From NCBI GenBank assembly GCA_964442745.1, contig CAYUAI010000010.1, positions 17,031-81,030 of the forward strand: a stretch of 64,000 bases of DNA. The letters are read 5' to 3'. Position numbers and translations under genes: made by a program. How positions within the stretch are numbered: the first letter of the stretch is position 1; each line of letters begins with the position of its first letter. The stretch is from CAYUAI01 sp964442745 (GTDB taxonomy: Bacteria > Pseudomonadota > Gammaproteobacteria > S012-40). The notes beneath the pieces are model-generated. The model had not been told where the DNA came from and made no database searches. It saw only the letters and a program-made list of their open reading frames with translations. This document shows, one piece after another, positions 35,531 to 44,238 of this stretch.

Positions 35531-37048
35531 ATGAATCGAAAAATTTTATCTTTGGATGAACTCATTGCTTTATCTGAGAAGTATCGAGGTCAGGGAGAGA
35601 GCGTCGCCTTATGTCATGGTACATTTGATTTATTACATATTGGGCATATTCGTCATTTGGCAGCAGCGCGGCGTCAATGTGACCGGTTGTTGATAACGAT
35701 TACCGCCGACGCTTACGTCAATAAAGGGCCGGGAAGACCGGTATTCAATGAACAATTGCGTGCCGAACAATTAGCGGCGATTGAATATATTGATGGGATA
35801 GCGATTAATTATGATACCACTTCGGTTAATGTTATTCATGCCGTCAAGCCCACGCTTTACATCAAAGGGAAAGATTATGAAAATAATCGAGAGGATGTCA
35901 CCGGCAATATTCAAAAAGAAAAAAGGGCAGTTGAATCTTGTGGAGGTGATATCGCTTATACGGATGAGATAACATTTAGCTCAAGCAAGTTACTTAATGA
36001 GCATTTTGACGTATTTTCACCGGAGACTAAAGATTACCTCGATAAATTTAAACAACAGCATTCCTGCAAAGAAGTCATTGCCGTCATCGAAACGTTAAAA
36101 GATCTGCGTGTGCTTGTGGTGGGTGATACGATTATTGATGAATATTATTATACTTCTACATTGGGGAAAAGTGGTAAGTATAATGTATTAGCGGCACGTT
36201 TTAACAGTAGTGAGCGCTTTGCGGGTGGAGCGGTTGCAGTGGCCAATCATGTGGCGGGCTTTGTTAATTCGGTGACGCTGTTTACCGGTTTCGGCGCACA
36301 AAAAACAGAAGAAGCATTTGTTCGTTCTAAATTGAAAAGCAATGTTGAAATTTTTTTTATGGAATACCCAGAGGCTACAACCTTAATTAAAAGGCGTTAT
36401 GTCGATGACAACATGATAAAGTTGTTCGAGGTATATTATGGCGGTGAATATTTGCCAGATAGGGTGCTTAACGAATATGCATGCCAATGGTTGCATCATC
36501 ATCTCGCCGAATTTGATGTGGTTGTTGTACCTGATTATGGCAATGGGTTTATCACTGACTCTATGATTCAAGCCTTGTGTCAACAGTCACGTTTTTTAGC
36601 GGTGAATACGCAAATTAATAGCGGCAACCGAGGTTTTCACGTGATTACCCGGTATCCTCACGTTAATTTTGTTTCCCTCAATGAGCCAGAGTTACGCCTT
36701 GCTGCACATAGTCAACGCATGGAACTCACGGGTTTAATGGATACCATATGCCAATTGTTGCAAGCCTCACATATTGCGATCACGCGGGGCACAGAGGGCG
36801 TTTTGATGCAAGATAGAGGATTGCCTATACATCAAACACCAGCCTTGTCCACCCGCGTCGTTGATCGTGTGGGGGCCGGTGATGCATTTTTAGCGATGGC
36901 GAGTATTTTATTGGGCGGTGGTGTAAAGAGTGATGTGGTTGCGTTTGTGGCGAGCGCCGCAGCGGCCATTGATGTACAAATCGTGTGTAATCGAGACACC
37001 ATTGAGCCGGTTAATTTGTATAAATATATTACTACCTTATTAAAATAA
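35531..37048 (+). CDS. nucleotidyltransferase-PfkB kinase fusion (HldE-like, reversed order)
   Basis: 505 residues. The first 145 form a cytidylyltransferase-like domain with CHGTFDLLHIGHIRHL (HxGH-type site) and YIKGKDYENN. The rest is a PfkB sugar kinase with FAGGAVAVANHV and the catalytic DRVGAGDAFLAMAS near the end. HldE has kinase first and nucleotidyltransferase second, so the order here is reversed. It should phosphorylate the product of the SIS isomerase at C1 and then activate it with a nucleotide; a phosphatase for an intermediate is not seen nearby. Confidence 0.88.
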   Translation: MNRKILSLDELIALSEKYRGQGESVALCHGTFDLLHIGHIRHLAAARRQCDRLLITITADAYVNKGPGRPVFNEQLRAEQLAAIEYIDGIAINYDTTSVNVIHAVKPTLYIKGKDYENNREDVTGNIQKEKRAVESCGGDIAYTDEITFSSSKLLNEHFDVFSPETKDYLDKFKQQHSCKEVIAVIETLKDLRVLVVGDTIIDEYYYTSTLGKSGKYNVLAARFNSSERFAGGAVAVANHVAGFVNSVTLFTGFGAQKTEEAFVRSKLKSNVEIFFMEYPEATTLIKRRYVDDNMIKLFEVYYGGEYLPDRVLNEYACQWLHHHLAEFDVVVVPDYGNGFITDSMIQALCQQSRFLAVNTQINSGNRGFHVITRYPHVNFVSLNEPELRLAAHSQRMELTGLMDTICQLLQASHIAITRGTEGVLMQDRGLPIHQTPALSTRVVDRVGAGDAFLAMASILLGGGVKSDVVAFVASAAAAIDVQIVCNRDTIEPVNLYKYITTLLK

Positions 37049-37051
37049 GTT

Positions 37052-38017
37052 ATGTTAGAGCCGTCATTATTGATTGATTTATATCGGAGTATGTTGCGTA
37101 TTCGTCGGGTTGAAGAAACCTTGGCGGATCATTATGCGCAACAAGAAATACGTTGTCCAATGCATTTATGTATTGGGCAAGAAGCGATCGCTGCCGGTGT
37201 ATGTCTCGCGTTAAATAGCCACGATGTAGTTTTTAGTAATCATCGGGCACATGGTCACTATTTGGCAAAGGGGGGTGATCTGAAGCGGATGATTGCTGAG
37301 TTATATGGTAAATCTGAGGGTTGTTGTGGCGGTCTGGGAGGCTCGATGCATTTAATTGATAAAGCCGTCGGTTTTCTCGGTTCGACACCGATTGTTGGTG
37401 GTACCGTTCCATTGGCAGTGGGTGCTGCTTGGTCTTTTCAATTATTGGAAAAGCGGCAAGTCGCGATTGCTTTTTTTGGTGATGGTTGCTTTGAAGAAGG
37501 CGTTGTCCATGAATCACTGAACTTTGCCTCGTTGCACAAGTTACCGGTTATTTTCGTTTGTGAAAACAATCAATATTCCGTGTACACACATATAAAAGAT
37601 AGACAACCTGATCGAAAAATTAGTGACATTGCCAACGCTCATGGTTGGCGAGTATGGCAGGGGGATGGCAATGATGTGGTTGCCAGTTATCAGATGGCAA
37701 CGCAAGCGGTGGCCGATGCGAAATCCGCATTGGGTCCACAGTTTATCGAACTGGATACCTATCGATGGCGCGAGCATTGTGGGCCTGATTTTGATGATCA
37801 CTTGGGGTATCGGGTAGGATCCGATCTTAGTGATTGGCAGCGACGCTGTCCTATTAAACGCTTATACCAGAGACTGGTTAATAACGACGCTCAGGTAGTG
37901 TCGACTCTAGAACATCTTGGCAACACGATTATGGAGGAAATCATGGTGGCTTTTGAGTTTGCCAAAAGCTGTCCGATTCCCAGTCCACAACCCATGATAC
38001 GTCGCGTTTTTTCCTGA
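37052..38017 (+). CDS. thiamine-diphosphate E1 alpha-like subunit
   Basis: 321 residues resembling the alpha subunit of pyruvate/acetoin dehydrogenase E1. FSNHRAHGHYLAKGG and the TPP/Mg motif FFGDGCFEEGVVHESLNFAS (through CENN) are intact. No lipoyl E2 or dihydrolipoyl dehydrogenase is present nearby. Followed after 3 nt by its beta partner. In a sugar locus such a pair could decarboxylate a 2-oxoacid and pass the two-carbon unit to a ketosugar, as proposed for the AviB1/AviB2 pair in avilamycin synthesis. Confidence 0.88.
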   Translation: MLEPSLLIDLYRSMLRIRRVEETLADHYAQQEIRCPMHLCIGQEAIAAGVCLALNSHDVVFSNHRAHGHYLAKGGDLKRMIAELYGKSEGCCGGLGGSMHLIDKAVGFLGSTPIVGGTVPLAVGAAWSFQLLEKRQVAIAFFGDGCFEEGVVHESLNFASLHKLPVIFVCENNQYSVYTHIKDRQPDRKISDIANAHGWRVWQGDGNDVVASYQMATQAVADAKSALGPQFIELDTYRWREHCGPDFDDHLGYRVGSDLSDWQRRCPIKRLYQRLVNNDAQVVSTLEHLGNTIMEEIMVAFEFAKSCPIPSPQPMIRRVFS

Positions 38018-38020
38018 TAT

Positions 38021-39091
38021 ATGTCGCTTCGTTCTTTGAGTTATGCACAAGCCATTAATGAAGCATTAGTCTATTGCTTAGCAACTTATTCGAATACGCT
38101 ATTAATTGGTGAAGGTGTGCCTGATCCAAAGGGTATTTTTAATACTACGTTAGATTTACCAAAAAAATTTGGTAAACATCGAGTGTTTGATATGCCTTTG
38201 GCGGAAAATGGTATGACCGGTGTGTGCATTGGTGCGGCTTTGGCGGGGCTTCGACCCATTATGGTACATCAGCGAATTGATTTTGCCTTGCTTGCCATGG
38301 ATCAATTAATTAATAATGCAGCAAAATGGTTTTTTATGTTTAATGGCCAGTCGTCGGTACCGCTGGTGGTACGGCTTATTATTGGTCGAGGTTGGGGGCA
38401 AGGGGCGCAGCACTCACAAAGTTTGCAGGCTTTATTTAGTCATGTACCAGGTCTTAAAGTGGTGATGCCGGTTTCTGCTTATGATGCTAAAGGTATGCTG
38501 ATCAGCGCGATTGAAGATGATAATCCAGTGATTTTTATCGAGCATCGTTGGTTGCACAATGGCATGGATCAAGTCCCTGAAAATGACTATCGAGTCCCTT
38601 TAGATCAAGCCAAGATCGTGATTATCGGTACAGATTTTACCATTGTGGCGTTTTCATTAATGGTGGTTGAAGCATTAAAAGTCGCCCGTGTATTGGCACA
38701 ATACGGTATCAATATCGAGGTGATTGATATGCGCTCATGCAATCCGCTTGATATGCCACCCGTCGTTGAATCAGTGAAAAAAACCGGACGAGTGATCGTG
38801 ACCGATACCGGTACAGAGACGTGTGGTGTCAGTAGTGAAGTCATTACTCGTATTGTTGAGCAGGCCCATGAGTGGCTGAAATGTTCACCGATCAGACTGG
38901 CTGCACCAAATCATCCCGTTCCGACGTCACCTTTTTTAGCCGATGGTTATTATATTGATGCGGAGAAAATTGCTCAATGTGTTTTAACTCGAATGGCGTG
39001 CGATACCTCTATCACTGAGCAAGTCTTGCAAGCACTACGTCGAATTTCACCCAGGGATATTCCAGCCGCAGATTATGTCGGACCTTTTTAA
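38021..39091 (+). CDS. thiamine-diphosphate E1 beta-like subunit
   Basis: 356 residues with the transketolase-type pyrimidine domain (LLIGEGVPDPKGIF, MPLAENGMTGVCIGAALAGL, with the Glu that activates TPP) and the C-terminal domain (VIDMRSCNPLDMPPVVESVK). It is the standard partner of the preceding alpha-like subunit. Together they form the heterotetrameric E1 core. The absence of E2/E3 argues for a non-oxidative carboligation role; coupling to a distant E2 remains possible. Confidence 0.88.
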   Translation: MSLRSLSYAQAINEALVYCLATYSNTLLIGEGVPDPKGIFNTTLDLPKKFGKHRVFDMPLAENGMTGVCIGAALAGLRPIMVHQRIDFALLAMDQLINNAAKWFFMFNGQSSVPLVVRLIIGRGWGQGAQHSQSLQALFSHVPGLKVVMPVSAYDAKGMLISAIEDDNPVIFIEHRWLHNGMDQVPENDYRVPLDQAKIVIIGTDFTIVAFSLMVVEALKVARVLAQYGINIEVIDMRSCNPLDMPPVVESVKKTGRVIVTDTGTETCGVSSEVITRIVEQAHEWLKCSPIRLAAPNHPVPTSPFLADGYYIDAEKIAQCVLTRMACDTSITEQVLQALRRISPRDIPAADYVGPF

Positions 39092-39115
39092 ATATCCTTC
39101 ATAAAGGAACAATAC

Positions 39116-40513
39116 ATGGAAAATCATAAAAACTCGGTCAATCGCTTCGGCAAAAACACTACCACGGCGATACCAGATAATATACCGTTAGCCAAGCAAC
39201 CTGGTCATAAATTGCGTAGCTCCAATACCATTGTTGATCGTTCCGCTTTACCCGTACATTCATTGGCAATGACTCGCAATGTAGGGCAAGAAAAAACAAG
39301 TGATGCTCAGACGATTGAATTAGTCCAGTTTGAAAACCAGTTCGGTTTAATTAGAAGGAAATCGGATGATCGATGTGATCGACCGATACCAAATATGTTT
39401 AGTGGACCATCAAATCGAAATCAACAACAACGTTTTCGATTTGATGGTCACAAAATGCTGCATCATCTAGATCACGTGCTTGCTTGGCAAAAAGGAGGAA
39501 AAATCGCCCCGATTCACATTGATATGGGTTTGACAAAATATTGTAATACTGCCTGCCTGTATTGTTATGCGGTAGTGCAGAATATGACAAAAGGGAAAAT
39601 GATTGGCTGTCAGGCATTGTTAAATTTCATTGAAGACTGTGGGCGTTTAGGCGTTCGATCTTTAGGTTTTATTGGTGATGGTGAACCCACCTTAAATCCG
39701 GCACTTTATGAGGCAACAGTGTTGGCGGCGAGTCATGGCATTGATACCGCAATGGCCACTAATGGTTTGTTATTGGATATGGATCGAGCACATGATGTAT
39801 TGGCGAATATGTCCTGGATAAGATTTAACCTGTCTGCAGGTAGTGCGACGGGGTTTCAGAAAGTCCATCAATCAAAAGCTAAAAACTTTGATTTGCTCAT
39901 TGAAAAAATTCGTAATTTAGTTCAACTGAAAAAACAATATGGTTATCAATGTACCATTGGTTTGCAAATGGTATTGATTCCAGAGTGCTTTGATGAAGTC
40001 ATTGCCGAGGCCAAACTTGGCCAGGAATTAGGCGTGGATTATTTTGTGATTAAACATTGTTCCGATTCAGAATACAAAGAAATCGGTGTGAATTATGATG
40101 ATTATAAGCGGGTCGCCGAGAAACTGAAATGTGCGGAAAGCTATTCCAATGATGAATATGTCGTGCAAGTGAAGTGGAATAAAATTAACGCCAATGGTGA
40201 AACTGATTTGTATAAAAATGGTTATCGAAAATACGATGTTTGCATGGGAACGCCTTTTTTACTGCAAATTTCTGGCAATGGTAAAATCTATCCGTGCGGT
40301 CCATTTTTTAATAAAGAGCGATTTTACATGGGTGACTTGCACGAGCATGCTTTTTATGACTTAGTGAATAGTGATCATTATTGGGCAGTACACCAAGATA
40401 TCGCAAACAGTGTCGATGTGCATAAAGATTGTGCCATTGGCTGTCGGCAAGATTACATCAATAAATTTCTTTGGGATTTAAAAAATCCACCTGAACATGT
40501 GAATTTTATTTAG
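39116..40513 (+). CDS. radical SAM/SPASM-like protein B with N-terminal extension
   Basis: 465 residues, ATG preceded by AAAGGAAC. About 125 N-terminal residues are polar and probably disordered, then HIDMGLTKYCNTACLYCYAV gives the cluster motif C143-x3-C147-x2-C150. LGFIGDGEPTLNP follows, and a C-terminal Cys set lies in VCMGTPF, YPCGPFFNKE and HKDCAIGCRQDYI. The layout and terminal NFI match protein A at 32769, so the two are paralogues acting in the same pathway. Substrate unknown. Convergent with the glycosyltransferase gene. Confidence 0.87.
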   Translation: MENHKNSVNRFGKNTTTAIPDNIPLAKQPGHKLRSSNTIVDRSALPVHSLAMTRNVGQEKTSDAQTIELVQFENQFGLIRRKSDDRCDRPIPNMFSGPSNRNQQQRFRFDGHKMLHHLDHVLAWQKGGKIAPIHIDMGLTKYCNTACLYCYAVVQNMTKGKMIGCQALLNFIEDCGRLGVRSLGFIGDGEPTLNPALYEATVLAASHGIDTAMATNGLLLDMDRAHDVLANMSWIRFNLSAGSATGFQKVHQSKAKNFDLLIEKIRNLVQLKKQYGYQCTIGLQMVLIPECFDEVIAEAKLGQELGVDYFVIKHCSDSEYKEIGVNYDDYKRVAEKLKCAESYSNDEYVVQVKWNKINANGETDLYKNGYRKYDVCMGTPFLLQISGNGKIYPCGPFFNKERFYMGDLHEHAFYDLVNSDHYWAVHQDIANSVDVHKDCAIGCRQDYINKFLWDLKNPPEHVNFI

Positions 40514-40520
40514 ACTTTAT

Positions 40521-42305
40521 TTACTCAATTAACAATGTTTCTACTTGGTTGATAATATTTTTGGCAAATTTTTTATAGGTGGAATATTGCGCAATATTGG
40601 AAGCGAGTTTTTTTGGTTTTTTACTGAGTGCATTTTGCAAAGAATTAAATGAATTAAAATATAAACATTCATCTTCCCAGTAGGGTGGCTCCGCAAAATG
40701 CCTGCAATCGAAAACTAAAGGCGTCGCACCACAGGCTGCGACTTCACTTAATCTTTGGGAATTAATTTCAAAAGGATGTACCACAAGTGCATATTTGGCA
40801 CTGTTATATATTTTGGCGAGGGCTGATCCATGGGCGATCGAACCCTTGAAAAATTCTGAGACAATGGGGTCGTCGTCCCATCCATAACCATATATCTCAA
40901 CCGGAAATGTGTTGTTTTGACAAATCCATTGAACGGCTTTTCTACGAATGGAATAATGATATAACTTCCAAAAAATTATCTCGAATGGGATATCGAATTT
41001 CGTGGCCGCCTGATTGATAATGTCATGTGTTATCGTGATTTCTGCATCTAAAAAATGATTGAAATATGAAATAACCTCAAGCGTGTGATTACTACTTTTG
41101 TGTTTGATAAAACCCTGGTAAGAGGCGCCAACAAAAACAATTTTTTCTTCTTTGTGAATTTCCGGATAAGCCTTAAATATCGTAGCATCGATACAAAACT
41201 GTTGGCGATGTATGTTGGGTGAATCACAAGTCTCAAGGTATTTATCTAAGGTGGGAGAGATTGAATAAATTATATCCCGTTTTCGCCAATGAAATGGTTT
41301 TTGTTCAAGTAATTGTGGCATAGGGTCTTGCCACCAAATCACATTAAAGACATCCTCGTGTAGATAATTATTATTTTGGTGATTTATGTTAATGGTGATA
41401 TGAGGATTAAAGTCATAACGTAATTTTTGATGCCATATGCCATTGCTAAGGTCTTCCATATCGCTTTGTTCAATGGAAAATTCAACTTGATGGCCTAAGT
41501 TCTGGAAGGCCTTAGCTAAGTATCTTGCTGCATACTGCATAACAAGGGTTTGTCTGTTTGCGATTAAGTACACTCGATACGGCTGTATATTTTTAAAAAT
41601 TGGTTGCAGTGTGGTAAGTTCCCTGTTGAGGTGCTCTCTGATTTTAATTTGTTGTTTAATCATAGTGCTTAGTAGTTCATGATAGGTTTTGGTGATCTCG
41701 TTTTTTTCTTGTTCCGTTGTCTCAGGTTCGGGAGAAAACTCTAGCCGATAGGGTATACGAAGTCGTGTATTCATAAAAAAATCATAAATTTTTTCGGTGG
41801 GCACACAGATTAAATTCGCGGGAGCATCATGAAAGGGTTCGCCATTGTGATAACAAATTTGTAAGCCATCAATGTTGGGGTGCTCTAACTTTACTCGGTT
41901 TTTATTGAGTGCAGTGGCATAAGCGAGATCTCGATCAAGAAAATAAGTGTCTTGATGCAGCGAGGTGAAATCTTCGTTGTCTTGAATATGATGATGCAAT
42001 TGATCGAGCAAGTCTTTAAAGGTGTTTTCTATTTCCTGAATTTTGTCTTTCTCAATGGAGATCCCTTTCTTAATCGAGCAAAAATGTTTGGGGATTCTCG
42101 TTGGGTGGGACAAAAAATATTCAGAAAACTGACTGATTGGCACATGAATTAAATTGGTTGGCGCCTGGTGTAGAGGTTCACCATCGTAGTAACAGTTTTT
42201 AATAATTGATTGGCCTGACTGAAGCTTAATTTTTTCGCCTTTTGAGGCGGTTTTTTGAGCGATGTCTCTATCAATAAAATATACGTCATCAGTAAACATA
42301 GTCAT
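40521..42305 (-). CDS. CgeB-like glycosyltransferase with two N-terminal repeat modules
   Basis: 594 residues. The C-terminal half (from about 245) resembles CgeB/Maf-associated family-1 glycosyltransferases: VYLIANRQTLVMQYAARYLA, NVIWWQDPMPQLL, KIVFVGASYQGF, VEIYGYGWDD and SQRLSEVAACGATPLV with the nucleotide-sugar-binding end. Residues 7-75 and 118-187 are a tandem duplication; each copy reads Y-F-I/L-D-R-D, then C-Y-x-x-G-E-P-x-H-x-A-P-x-N-L-I and R-I-P. I do not recognise this module. It probably glycosylates flagellin or extends its glycan. It points opposite to its neighbours, with its own promoter likely near 42306-42457. Confidence 0.85.
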   Translation of the reverse strand: MTMFTDDVYFIDRDIAQKTASKGEKIKLQSGQSIIKNCYYDGEPLHQAPTNLIHVPISQFSEYFLSHPTRIPKHFCSIKKGISIEKDKIQEIENTFKDLLDQLHHHIQDNEDFTSLHQDTYFLDRDLAYATALNKNRVKLEHPNIDGLQICYHNGEPFHDAPANLICVPTEKIYDFFMNTRLRIPYRLEFSPEPETTEQEKNEITKTYHELLSTMIKQQIKIREHLNRELTTLQPIFKNIQPYRVYLIANRQTLVMQYAARYLAKAFQNLGHQVEFSIEQSDMEDLSNGIWHQKLRYDFNPHITININHQNNNYLHEDVFNVIWWQDPMPQLLEQKPFHWRKRDIIYSISPTLDKYLETCDSPNIHRQQFCIDATIFKAYPEIHKEEKIVFVGASYQGFIKHKSSNHTLEVISYFNHFLDAEITITHDIINQAATKFDIPFEIIFWKLYHYSIRRKAVQWICQNNTFPVEIYGYGWDDDPIVSEFFKGSIAHGSALAKIYNSAKYALVVHPFEINSQRLSEVAACGATPLVFDCRHFAEPPYWEDECLYFNSFNSLQNALSKKPKKLASNIAQYSTYKKFAKNIINQVETLLIE

Positions 42306-42344
42306 TGGATAAATCTCTGGCTAAAAAGGACATAACATATCTCT

Positions 42345-42353
42345 TGCTATAAT
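42345..42353 (+). promoter_or_regulatory. extended -10 promoter for the first Maf gene
   Basis: TGCTATAAT is a perfect extended -10 element, 105 nt upstream of the Maf gene at 42458. No good -35 box is seen, which is acceptable for extended -10 promoters. Confidence 0.4.
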
Positions 42354-42457
42354 TTAGCATAGGATATGCCAGTGTCTATTGATAACTGGGTTGGCACGAT
42401 GTTTTCATGGAATATTCGATTAAATCAATGGATCTTATTTTAATAATATAAAGCAAG

Positions 42458-43741
42458 ATGAAAATTACTCAGAATCATCAAATCATGCAACAGCGATGGC
42501 CTAGTTTATTGGATAAATTAACGAGGTCAAATGAAAAACTGGATATACAGGTGCTGTATCACAACAATGAAAAAACGTTGCTGGTTAATGGTATTCACTT
42601 AAGTAGTATTTATGATAAAAATAAAGAAGCACAATTGCAGGCAAGCCTAGTGCCGTGCGAAAAATCTCAGGTATTTGTTTATGGCGTAGGTTTAGGTGAT
42701 ATACCACGTGTATTGTTAAAAAGAAAGGCACTGATTGAGTTGGTGTGTGTTGTTTTAAACAAGTCGATTTTCTACCAAGTGATTATGGAATTTGATTGTT
42801 CAAATTGGTTGCAAGATGAACGAGTACGTTTGCTCTTTGCTAATGAGGAAACTCAACTTCAATATCCATTTTCGACCCAGCCTGCCTGTTTGAAGTTAGC
42901 TAATGAAGCAGTCTATCATTTGCGTGATCAAATTTTATTGGAGTTGTCAACGCCACATATCCAACAGAAATTTAGTGAAAAAAAAGTTATTTACCAGCAG
43001 CAAATTGAAGAAAATATTTTTTATATTAAAAATGATGGCGATGTGAGTAGCTTTTTTAATCGCTATCCTGGACAGGCTGCACTCATTGTTGGGGCAGGTC
43101 CAAGTTTATTAGATAATTATGACTGGATACGAGAAAATCGTGATAATTATTTTATAATTTCGGTCAGTTCAGCTGTGATTCCGCTAATGGCAGAAAATAT
43201 AATTCCAGATGCAGTGGTTGTTATTGAGCCACAAGAAGACGCAATATTTCCCGTATTCGATATTGATTTGACATTGCTTAGCAAAGTACCTTTAGTTTAC
43301 TTTCCTATCGTTTCAAAGCGAGTGTTAGCGTTGTGGAAAGGTAAACGTTTTACGGCATATGGTCAGCACAAAATTTATGAGAAAATGGCAGTTCAATATC
43401 CTAAAGGATATTTGTTTGCTGCTGGTACAGTGGTGCACTCCGCGATTGATTTAGCCGTTAAAATGGGCGTAAGGAAAATTGTATTGGCCGGAGTGGATTA
43501 TGCTTTTTCAAATGAACTGCAACATGCTACGGGTGCTCGTTCAAGAAATATTCTGGTGCCAGAGACAGGTGAGTATGTGGTTTTTAATGGCTATAATGAA
43601 AAGATTCAATCGTCGCCGAGCTTAATTGGTTTTTTACGTGATACTGAACATTATATTGCTTGTCATCCACAGGTTGAGTTTTACAATATGAGTCGATCAG
43701 GTGCTAAAATTAAAGGCGCAACTTATTTAGATGGTGCTTAG
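42458..43741 (+). CDS. Maf/DUF115 motility accessory factor (putative flagellin glycosyltransferase)
   Basis: 427 residues of the MAF_flag10/DUF115 (6-hydroxymethylpterin pyrophosphokinase MptE-like) family. The core has AALIVGAGPSLLDNYDWIRE, VSSAVIPLMAENIIPDAVVV, a Pro-rich strand, and VRKIVLAGVDYAFSNELQHA. Maf proteins transfer nonulosonic acids such as legionaminic or pseudaminic acid to flagellin Ser/Thr in the cytoplasm. The next small gene starts directly after its stop. One of four DUF115-like proteins in the window. Confidence 0.9.
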   Translation: MKITQNHQIMQQRWPSLLDKLTRSNEKLDIQVLYHNNEKTLLVNGIHLSSIYDKNKEAQLQASLVPCEKSQVFVYGVGLGDIPRVLLKRKALIELVCVVLNKSIFYQVIMEFDCSNWLQDERVRLLFANEETQLQYPFSTQPACLKLANEAVYHLRDQILLELSTPHIQQKFSEKKVIYQQQIEENIFYIKNDGDVSSFFNRYPGQAALIVGAGPSLLDNYDWIRENRDNYFIISVSSAVIPLMAENIIPDAVVVIEPQEDAIFPVFDIDLTLLSKVPLVYFPIVSKRVLALWKGKRFTAYGQHKIYEKMAVQYPKGYLFAAGTVVHSAIDLAVKMGVRKIVLAGVDYAFSNELQHATGARSRNILVPETGEYVVFNGYNEKIQSSPSLIGFLRDTEHYIACHPQVEFYNMSRSGAKIKGATYLDGA

Positions 43742-44011
43742 ATGACAAATAGGATTTCATTGAAAATACAGCGTACCAGCAACGCCTTTCGATTAGGTAT
43801 GGAAAGCAAAGGTGGCCAATTGTTTTCTGAGCTCATTGATGAACTTCTAGAGGTAATATCAAGTTCAGCATCGGATGAACTATTGGGGAAATTCAATAGA
43901 CTTTTACAGCAAATGATAGAAGCACAATTGAAAGCAGATTTTTTGTATTTAGCCGATTTAATTGAATATGAGTTAACTGATGCTTTGCGTGAAATAGATA
44001 AACGAAATTAA
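43742..44011 (+). CDS. small helical protein next to Maf
   Basis: 89 residues, beginning at the base after the Maf stop codon, so translation is probably coupled. It is mostly helical and acidic (ELIDELLEVISSSASDELLG, QMIEAQLKADFLYLADLIEY). I do not recognise a family. The direct joint with the Maf gene suggests an accessory or chaperone-like partner, which is inference from position only. Confidence 0.75.
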   Translation: MTNRISLKIQRTSNAFRLGMESKGGQLFSELIDELLEVISSSASDELLGKFNRLLQQMIEAQLKADFLYLADLIEYELTDALREIDKRN

Positions 44012-44041
44012 TTTTATGTAGTCATTTGAGGTTTAAAAATT

Positions 44042-44212
44042 ATGTCAGAAATTTTAAAAGGTAATTTTAAAACAAAAAATCAAGTAGTTTATCAGCCAGA
44101 AAAAAATAATACTTTGGAAGAAATATTTGAAAAAGAGGCATTGAAAAAATTAGGCGGCAGTATTGCTTTTGTCTCAAAAAAGAAAGTGATGTGGGATGAT
44201 AACAAGGATTAA
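44042..44212 (+). CDS. very small protein between two Maf-type genes
   Basis: A 56-residue open frame (MSEILKGNFKTKNQVVYQPE, then TLEEIFEKEALKKLGGSIAF, ending WDDNKD) with a GAGG-like site upstream and 26 nt before the next gene. Charged and soluble, no family recognised. Tight spacing in a run of co-directional genes supports its being real. Confidence 0.55.
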   Translation: MSEILKGNFKTKNQVVYQPEKNNTLEEIFEKEALKKLGGSIAFVSKKKVMWDDNKD

Positions 44213-44238
44213 CCCAGTTTTTCTGCCTGGAGGTTTTC

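Noticed and set aside
42392..42408. sigma-54 promoter in front of the Maf gene at 42458
   Set aside because: TGGCACG is a perfect -24 half, but the -12 half reads TTTCA and lacks the essential GC at the right distance.
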